A DNA stretch of 11,586 nt from Stemphylium vesicarium (Eukaryota > Ascomycota > Dothideomycetes > Pleosporales > Pleosporaceae), in assembly GCA_004380135.1 (NCBI GenBank), contig QXCR01000475.1, forward strand, positions 1 to 11,586. Direction: 5' to 3'. Below the pieces are notes generated by a model, which saw only the letters and a list, made by a program, of their open reading frames with translations, was not told where the DNA came from and searched no databases. How positions within the stretch are numbered: the first letter of the stretch is position 1; the number at the start of each line of letters is the position of its first letter. Positions 5,948 through 11,586 of the stretch are shown piece by piece. The translations under genes were made by a program, and so were the position numbers.

Positions 5948-8900
5948 CTAGCTAGTAGCTTCGGCAGGCGCTGGTGCTGAAGAGCATTTTGGTACAGGAA
6001 GAGATGAAGCAGCGAGCTCTTTAACATAAGAGAATGGTGATAGTAAGGAAGTAGGAAACAGATATGTGTAGTCCTTGTTTATGCAGTGACTGTCTTTAGT
6101 GTGGAGAAGGAGAGGTAGGGTAATCGGTCGGTGTTGGATTGTCTCTTTGAGTTGTTCTCTCTCTATGTTGTAGCGAGGGCATTCTAGAAGGAGGTGTTTT
6201 GGTGTTTGTACTTTGTAGCAGCTACAGAGGTTCGAGTCTCTCTTCTTAAATCTTTCAAGGTATGAGTTAAAGTATCCATGTTGCAGCTTTATTGAGTAGA
6301 AGGCACTTGTTATCTCTCTTGGTAGTCCTCTGGGGGTTTTGATCGTTGGAGTTGTAGAGAGTGGGTAGGTCTTGGCGTACGAGGACCTAGATAGTGCTTT
6401 CTCTCTGTATGCGATGTATTCTTGCCTTTGTTCTGCGGTCTGGATTTTCTGGATCTCTGTGCCCAGGTAGGCGCGGCTTGTCGATTCTGAGATAACTGGG
6501 CCGTCTTTCGCTGCTTCCTTCGCTAGCGCGTCCGCTTTTTCGTTTCCTTTTACATTTGTGTGGCCTGGTGCCCATAGGAGGTGGATAGTGGCCTTTCTTG
6601 TCTGAATTCGTTTTGCTGCTTTGAGGCACCTTAGCAGCCAGTATTGGCCTGGCTCATCTGATAGGCTTCTTAGCCTAAGGATGGCTGCTTGGTTGTCTGC
6701 AAAGATGTTGATTTCTTGGTCTTTTTCGGCTGTTGTAGCAGCGTGTTCAAATGCTTGCGCTATGCCTTCTAGTTCTCCATTGTAGACGAGTTGAAGTGGT
6801 CCAATATTTGTCTTTTTTGAATAGATCTCTTGCTGGGCTGCGTTGTAGACTACTAGACCAACGCCTATCCCTATGCCTTTTTCAATTTGTGAAGCGTCTG
6901 AGTATATTGTAATAAAGTTGTCTTTGCTTCTGCTTTGGACGTACACTGCGTGTGCGATTGCTTCTTCTTCTTTTGACTTTTTTGACACTAAGACTGTGTA
7001 GCTAAGAGTATCCCAAGGTTTGAATCTATATGGGATAGTCTTTTCAATATCCCTATTATGTGTTGGGATGGCGTTTATGATTGTTGCTAGTTGACGGTGT
7101 TGGCCTGGTTTCTTCTGGGTGTGCAGGTTCGTAGATCTTAGCCTAGCGATGGCTTTTGGAATGGGGTGGGTGCTAGGTAGCTGGGCTGCTCGAATTGCGT
7201 ATCTTCGTGTAGCTGTGTTCAATCGAATAGTTGGCGTTGTAAGACCGGATTCAATGCTAGTAGGCAGTGCTGGCGAGGTTCTGAAGGCACCTAGGATCTT
7301 TCTGCACGCTATGTTGTGTAGAGGCTGTAGCATGTTATTGGCGTAGCTTTGTGCTTTCCAGTATATTGGTGATCCGTAGTCTGCTACGCTGGTAACACAT
7401 GCTAGGTAGAGTTGCCTGATTGCTTGTGGTGACAGGCCTCTTTCGCTGTTCGCTAGTCTATGTAACCTGTAGAATGCTTGCCGGGCTTGGTTTACTCTAG
7501 TAGCAATATGGCCTTTGAAGGAGAGCCTATAGTCTAGGTATATGCCAAGCCATTTCACGTTGTCTGTCGGAGCCACTATAGTATTGTCTGGGAGTCGTAG
7601 GCTTCTTTCTTTTCTCTCTTTTTTGGCAGTAAAGTGGATGAGTTCTGTTTTAGCTATATCGAATAGAATTGCTAGTTCCTTGCCACTTTGAAAGAGCTGA
7701 GTTATTTGTCGTTCTAGTAGTTTAACGTTCTTCTTAATTGACGGAGATGAAGTTGATAGCGATAAATCGTCGATATAGGATAGGTTGACGCTTTGTAATC
7801 CTGGGAAGAGGTCTCTAATATAGAGTAAGAAGAAGATAGGAGATACTGGGCTGCCTTGCGGTATACCAGCGATTATCTCGCTAAATTCTTCAGTCTTATT
7901 GTCAAAAGAGAGCCTTAGCGTTCTATTAGATAGAAACGATTTCGCCCATGCGATAAGATTAATAGGGAGGCCTAGTTTCCTCATCGTTTGTAGAAACTGG
8001 TTGTGGGACACGTGGTCGAAAGCTCCTTTCACATCTAGGAAGACAGTAGATGTAATTAGGCCACGTTGTTTCTGGTGTTGGATCTGGTCGACTAGTAGTA
8101 GTGCCGCGTCAATTGCTGATTTCTTAAGTCTTCCCCCTATTTGCGTTGGGTCTAGGAGGTTGGTAGTTTCTGCTAGGTAGCTAAGCCTATTTGCCGTAAT
8201 TCTTTCAACAATCTTGCCTAGGCAGCTTAGTAGAGTAATTACTCTATATGCTTTCGGGATGGAGTAGTCGGGTTTGGCGGGTTTCTTGAGTATAGCTCCT
8301 GTGGCTTGTTTCCAGCAAGATGGGTGGTATCCGTAGTTAAATAGGAGTGAATAGGCCTTAAAGAGGACTTGTGGCTGTGCTTTGTAGGCCGCAGTGATAA
8401 TGTCTTGCGTAATGGCGTCAGGTCCTGGTGTGCTGCTTTTAACTTTGCTCGAACAAGCCCGTTCTAGCTCAGTTGTTGACAGAGGTGGCCACTCCCAATT
8501 GCTTTCTTGGTAGTTAGCAAAGGTAGGTGCCTCTGTAGTTGGTGGTGGTGGAAATAGACCCGTGCGGAGTGCTTGGCACTTTCTGCTAAAGGTAGTTTCC
8601 CCTAGTATTGGTGGTGTTCGGTCTACCTTGCTATCTCTTGTGTATGCCATGGCCTTGTATATGGACTTTGGGTCCTCTCGCTCTAGAAAGTCGTTCCAGT
8701 GTTTCTTTTTGGCCTCTTTTATAGCACCTAAGTACTTGTTTCGTGCTAGTAAGAAGTCTCTCTTCTGGATGTACGCGTCTTGTATACTTGTAGCGTCTAG
8801 TCTTTCTTTGTAGATCCGTCTGTAGTGCGTAGTGTCTCTTCTTAGCTTCGTGAGTTCTTTGTTCCACCATGGCTTTGGCTTTGGTCCTAGCTTGGCCTGT

Positions 8901-9865
8901 GGGATAGCTTTGTTTGCTGCTGTTTGGATGACTCGGGTGATTGCTTGCCCTATATCCTCTAGCTGCTCTTTTAGCTGGTTGTCCTCCTCAAGAAGTAATC
9001 GCTTTACGTCTACTTTTCTTGGGTCGCTTAGATCGTCCATTTGCTGTAGCGTGCTATCGTTCTTGATTGCTATTTCTAGCTCACTGTCGAATGTAGTCCA
9101 GTCTGCCTTAGCTGTGTTGAACCTAGGTTGGTTGGTAGGATTGTCGACTTGGTTGTTACTTGTTTGGATGGAGAAAAGGATTCCATAGTGGTCGGATCCT
9201 GTTTCTGTAGTAATCTGCCAGTCTGTTGCTTTGCTCGCTAGATCTGGAGTGACTAGTGAAAGGTCTAGTACTGGCTCTCTAGCTAGATGTGGCCTAAAGA
9301 AGGTACCAGCGCCTAGAGTGTTAAGTAGTTCTAGATCCTGGTCTTCAAACCAGTCTATAAACTGCTGTGCTCCTTGGCTAGTCGTTGGGCTAAGAGGGTC
9401 CCATCGCGGGTGGTGCTCGTTGCAATCTAGTACTAGAACCGAGTATGTTGGAAGTTGGGTTCCTAGTAGGACTCGTGGGATTGTTTTTGTGCCTTCTGCG
9501 TTGGTTTGGTTGTACACGTTGATGAGATTAATTTGGTAATTATCTCCTTTAACAACTATAGCCATTGCGTCAGGGTCTTTTTGGAAGTTTTCTAGCAGAT
9601 AGGCCTCTACCGCTAGTGTCCTAGATATGTAGAACATAACTCGGGGACGGATGCGTGGGTCTGCTATTGGCCACATTTGGAAGAACGCTTGGTGGATTGT
9701 TGATCTTGCTTGTGCGTAGTTGTCGTTGTTGGAAGCAGGTGCTAGCCATGGCTCTTGCACAGCAATTATGTTGGCTTGTAGTTCTACTGCTAGTTGTAGC
9801 GTAGACTCCGTTGCTGTTATGCTCTTGTTCAGGTTCACCTGTAAGATCCTTAGGTTTTCTAACAT
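5948..9865 (-). CDS. LINE ORF2: APE endonuclease, reverse transcriptase, RNase H, zinc finger
   Basis: A 1305-residue polyprotein for target-primed reverse transcription. The APE-type endonuclease (about 5-235) shows N11, E38 in VQEPW, LDCNEHH at 146-152, D201 and SDH at 224-226. The reverse transcriptase (about 475-780) shows STPGPDAIT at 478-486, FLDVKGAFD at 609-617, IPQGSPVSP at 668-676 and the catalytic YIDD at 697-700, a variant of the usual F/YADD. RNase H (about 983-1120) keeps the acidic residues D990, E1031, D1057 and D1112 plus H1102 in APGHT. A C-terminal zinc finger has C1214, C1216, H1224 and C1229 (HLLLECPRY). The ATG directly follows the ORF1 TAA in the same frame, so translation by reinitiation or readthrough is likely. 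No frameshift or stop interrupts it. Length and domain order match complete fungal LINE ORF2 proteins. Confidence 0.96.
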   Translation of the reverse strand: MLENLRILQVNLNKSITATESTLQLAVELQANIIAVQEPWLAPASNNDNYAQARSTIHQAFFQMWPIADPRIRPRVMFYISRTLAVEAYLLENFQKDPDAMAIVVKGDNYQINLINVYNQTNAEGTKTIPRVLLGTQLPTYSVLVLDCNEHHPRWDPLSPTTSQGAQQFIDWFEDQDLELLNTLGAGTFFRPHLAREPVLDLSLVTPDLASKATDWQITTETGSDHYGILFSIQTSNNQVDNPTNQPRFNTAKADWTTFDSELEIAIKNDSTLQQMDDLSDPRKVDVKRLLLEEDNQLKEQLEDIGQAITRVIQTAANKAIPQAKLGPKPKPWWNKELTKLRRDTTHYRRIYKERLDATSIQDAYIQKRDFLLARNKYLGAIKEAKKKHWNDFLEREDPKSIYKAMAYTRDSKVDRTPPILGETTFSRKCQALRTGLFPPPPTTEAPTFANYQESNWEWPPLSTTELERACSSKVKSSTPGPDAITQDIITAAYKAQPQVLFKAYSLLFNYGYHPSCWKQATGAILKKPAKPDYSIPKAYRVITLLSCLGKIVERITANRLSYLAETTNLLDPTQIGGRLKKSAIDAALLLVDQIQHQKQRGLITSTVFLDVKGAFDHVSHNQFLQTMRKLGLPINLIAWAKSFLSNRTLRLSFDNKTEEFSEIIAGIPQGSPVSPIFFLLYIRDLFPGLQSVNLSYIDDLSLSTSSPSIKKNVKLLERQITQLFQSGKELAILFDIAKTELIHFTAKKERKERSLRLPDNTIVAPTDNVKWLGIYLDYRLSFKGHIATRVNQARQAFYRLHRLANSERGLSPQAIRQLYLACVTSVADYGSPIYWKAQSYANNMLQPLHNIACRKILGAFRTSPALPTSIESGLTTPTIRLNTATRRYAIRAAQLPSTHPIPKAIARLRSTNLHTQKKPGQHRQLATIINAIPTHNRDIEKTIPYRFKPWDTLSYTVLVSKKSKEEEAIAHAVYVQSRSKDNFITIYSDASQIEKGIGIGVGLVVYNAAQQEIYSKKTNIGPLQLVYNGELEGIAQAFEHAATTAEKDQEINIFADNQAAILRLRSLSDEPGQYWLLRCLKAAKRIQTRKATIHLLWAPGHTNVKGNEKADALAKEAAKDGPVISESTSRAYLGTEIQKIQTAEQRQEYIAYREKALSRSSYAKTYPLSTTPTIKTPRGLPREITSAFYSIKLQHGYFNSYLERFKKRDSNLCSCYKVQTPKHLLLECPRYNIEREQLKETIQHRPITLPLLLHTKDSHCINKDYTYLFPTSLLSPFSYVKELAASSLPVPKCSSAPAPAEATS

Positions 9866-11359
9866 TTACAGTGCTGTAGTACTGTCTCTGCTTGCTAGTG
9901 CTTTGAATATCTCGCACTGTTTGCTGCTTGCAAAGTGAGGTTCTTGACAATTATGGCACTTTGGGAGTGTATGGTTGCATGGCTTTCCTTTAGCGTTGCA
10001 CATCAAGCATTTGTGAGCTATAGTTGGGTGTTCCTGGGCGCATAGGTTGCAGATTGGTTGGTTTCGGCACCTCGCTTCGTTGTGGCCGAAGGATTGGCAT
10101 TTTAAGCATTGTGTTGTTGCTGTTGTTGCTTGAAACTTTTCTGTCTGGAGTGTTTGGCCAAGAATTGTTACTCTGGTGCCTAGTATGGCTGCCTCTTCTG
10201 CTGACCTAAAGGCGATAACAATAGAGCTGTTTTTCTTGGATTGCCAGTCTCTTGTGAGCCAGTATGGATTGCCGACTATTTTGACTCCTTTGTTGTACGC
10301 GGGGATCTCGCTGTGGAGTATTTCTAGCGTGCTAGATCCTTCGAAGTTGGTAGGCACGTTGTGTACTATTATCTTTGTCCAAGATTCTAGTAGTTGAGCG
10401 TTTTTAAGCTCAAACAGCTGGTGCCAAATATGTTTGTATTGGAGTAGGAACTCTCCTGAGTATTTAGCTGTGGTTGTAAGGATGATGTTGTTGCGCCGGC
10501 TAGTGGAAACTTCTTGGACAACTGGATTGTTGATTCCTGCTTGTACAAATGCTTTGTTTATCTTGTCTCGTATTTGTAGTGGCGTAGATTCGCCTAGTTG
10601 CTCTAGGGTTACCACTACTTGGTAGTAGCTCCTTGGTTTCTTGTTGCTCTTTTTCCTTGTTAGTACTTTGTTCCAATTGCTCTTGTTGCTTTGTGCTGCG
10701 ATGTTGGCGTAGGTTGGGTTACTTGGCTGGTTGCTTGGCTGGTTGCCTAGCTGGTTGCCTAGCTGGCCGTCTGGAGTTTCCTGGAATAGTTGGGTAGGTT
10801 GGTTGTTATTTGGTGTTGTTGTTGCGTCTTTTACGGCTTTCTTGAGTGTTCTAGTAGCTTGTTGTGATGCGTTTGTGAGTGTGGCTGTGTGGTAGGCTAG
10901 CTGAGCTGATAGCTTGTCTGTGATAAGGTTTGTAACCTTGCCTTTCTCAGTATAGTCTCTAAAGACGTCTAGTAGCTCTAGCAGCTTATTCTGAGATGTC
11001 TGCGTTGTTGCCATTGTTGTTGCTTGCAGGATTAGGTCCCTAGCCCAGTAGATTGCCTGGTCTGCATCCTTTGCAATTGGTTTGTGTTTGGTTGTAGTTG
11101 GGAATACAGCCCTCTCTCGTTGTTCTATCTCAGGAGAGAATTGGGCTATTCTTTTATTTGGCTTAAGGAGCGTTGGTAAGTCAAATATGCTCCTCTGGGT
11201 GTTTTGTTCTATTGGCGTCGTTGGGTAGTCGGTTTCCATTGCCTCGTTTAGTTGTGTATTTAGATCTCTTTCATTGTCGCTAGCTAGATCCTCGTTGCTT
11301 GTTGTTCTTAGTAGGTAGTTTGGTGTCTGTACCTCTATCGTGTCGCTGTCTGGTGGCAT
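9866..11359 (-). CDS. LINE ORF1: gag-like RNA-binding protein with zinc knuckles
   Basis: A 497-residue protein expected to bind element RNA and form the ribonucleoprotein. The N-terminal 180 residues are polar and helical. A low-complexity GNQ/SNQ linker follows at about 198-214, a basic KVLTRKKSNKKPR patch at 231-243, and an RRM-like fold region is likely at about 245-400. The C-terminus is cysteine-rich: CLKCQSFGHNEARC (418-431) is a perfect CX2CX4HX4C knuckle, CNLC...HKC (437-451) and CHNC...H...C (468-482) are variants. This layout is standard for ORF1 of Tad1/I-type LINEs. The start is the first ATG after an in-frame TAA at 11369-11371, with G at -3. The frame ends at TAA (9866-9868), immediately followed by ORF2. 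The RRM assignment is inference from position and pattern. Confidence 0.92.
   Translation of the reverse strand: MPPDSDTIEVQTPNYLLRTTSNEDLASDNERDLNTQLNEAMETDYPTTPIEQNTQRSIFDLPTLLKPNKRIAQFSPEIEQRERAVFPTTTKHKPIAKDADQAIYWARDLILQATTMATTQTSQNKLLELLDVFRDYTEKGKVTNLITDKLSAQLAYHTATLTNASQQATRTLKKAVKDATTTPNNNQPTQLFQETPDGQLGNQLGNQPSNQPSNPTYANIAAQSNKSNWNKVLTRKKSNKKPRSYYQVVVTLEQLGESTPLQIRDKINKAFVQAGINNPVVQEVSTSRRNNIILTTTAKYSGEFLLQYKHIWHQLFELKNAQLLESWTKIIVHNVPTNFEGSSTLEILHSEIPAYNKGVKIVGNPYWLTRDWQSKKNSSIVIAFRSAEEAAILGTRVTILGQTLQTEKFQATTATTQCLKCQSFGHNEARCRNQPICNLCAQEHPTIAHKCLMCNAKGKPCNHTLPKCHNCQEPHFASSKQCEIFKALASRDSTTAL
10722..10769 (-). repeat. 12-bp tandem repeat inside ORF1
   Basis: Four adjacent 12-bp units on the plus strand: CTTGGCTGGTTG twice, CCTAGCTGGTTG, then CCTAGCTGGCCG. 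They encode the GNQL/SNQP linker of ORF1. Each unit adds four residues, so unit number can change by slippage without breaking the frame. Confidence 0.9.
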
Positions 11360-11586
11360 CTCGTTGTTTTAGTGTTGCTTGTTTGGCTGGGTGGCTTGTG
11401 CGGTAGGTGGTCTGTGCTTTTGATTTTTTCTGTTTCTGAAACGTGTACCGCTTGCTGTACGCGCTGTTGTCTCGACAGCGCGCTGGCTGCACGGCTGCGC
11501 GATAGCTGGAATCGATTTCTCTAGGTGGATTTACTCGAGTTCAGGTGAAACTTGACTGGTTCCGGAAAATCAAAGTTTGTTGTGTT
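11360..11586 (-). other. LINE 5' UTR (partial), with an upstream overlapping ORF
   Basis: The 227 bases before ORF1 on the minus strand should be the 5' UTR, where LINEs carry an internal promoter. The part nearest ORF1 is A/C-rich like ORF1 itself. A short frame of 70 codons (11492-11280) starts upstream and overlaps the ORF1 start by 80 bases in another frame. Its product is basic and has no known domain. No TATA box or element boundary could be recognised, so the transcription start and true 5' end are unknown. Confidence 0.5.

Larger units (their letters stand above)
5797..11586 (-). mobile_element. Autonomous non-LTR retrotransposon (LINE, fungal Tad1/I-like), 5' end outside window
   Basis: The minus strand carries, in order, at least 227 bases of 5' UTR, an ORF1 gag-like gene, an ORF2 pol-like gene, a 3' UTR of about 130 bases with a hairpin, and an (TAA)n tail that ends the element at about 5797. 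There are no LTRs. Endonuclease, reverse transcriptase, RNase H and zinc-finger motifs are all present and no stop interrupts about 5.4 kb of coding sequence, so the copy may be young and competent. ORF1 plus an APE-RT-RNase H ORF2 fits the Tad1 clade of fungi or the I clade; the clade is inferred. The 3' target flank reads CTACCGCCATAC on the plus strand; I could not find this sequence near 11586, so the 5' end probably lies beyond the window. Confidence 0.92.

Noticed and set aside
5948..9865. Many open frames on the opposite strand of the LINE, for example 8832-9188 and 9231-9539
   Set aside because: They are shadows of ORF2 and encode leucine/serine-rich strings without family likeness.
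11493..11586. Search for a target-site duplication marking the LINE 5' end
   Set aside because: The 3' flank (CTACCGCCATAC) has no acceptable match here; the 5' end is probably outside the window.

Overview
The window looks like a transposon-rich, gene-poor stretch of a filamentous ascomycete genome, probably a dothideomycete. The evidence is a fungal-type LINE with gag-like and pol-like ORFs, one gene of the F-box-like family that is expanded in these fungi, and a relic of the ankyrin arrays found in fungal NACHT/ankyrin genes. Dinucleotide statistics and homology searches could not be run, so the taxonomic call is inference.

Layout. At 1-143 a 46-codon C-terminal tail of a basic, proline-rich protein enters from the left edge (possibly a transposase, not proven). 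From about 200 to 575 there is repeat debris; one 87-bp block at 297-383 recurs at 5018-5104. Positions 576-1377 hold only small tandem repeats. Positions 1378-1833 carry an ankyrin-repeat pseudogene rearranged into alternating orientations, so the DNA is a near-perfect 153-bp-arm palindrome plus a smaller one. Positions 1834-2619 are AT-rich to mixed and show no gene. One apparently intact single-exon host gene (F-box-like motif, unknown function) lies on the minus strand at 2620-3435. Positions 3436-4940 show no convincing gene but hold a perfect short hairpin. Positions 4941-5421 contain two left ends of one terminal-inverted-repeat family; the inner copy, 5155-5421, is a complete 267-bp MITE with 36-bp TIRs and TA flanks. 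Positions 5522-5781 resemble a solo LTR.

From about 5797 to the right edge, reading leftwards on the minus strand, lies a non-LTR retrotransposon with both ORFs open. ORF1 is an RNA-binding, CCHC zinc-knuckle gag-like protein. ORF2 combines an APE-type endonuclease, a reverse transcriptase, an RNase H and a C-terminal zinc finger. ORF1 ends in TAA and the next codon, in the same frame, is the ORF2 ATG. The element ends with a compact hairpin followed by an (TAA)n tail. Its 5' end and upstream target-site duplication are not visible, so the element is seen from somewhere in its 5' UTR onward.

How the parts work together: ORF1 protein should coat the element RNA, while ORF2 nicks the target, primes reverse transcription on the 3' hairpin/tail and removes RNA with its RNase H. 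The MITE would need a transposase encoded elsewhere. No new defence or metabolic system is evident. The least ordinary features are the in-frame TAA-ATG junction, the 3' hairpin, the ankyrin palindrome and the nested MITE ends.
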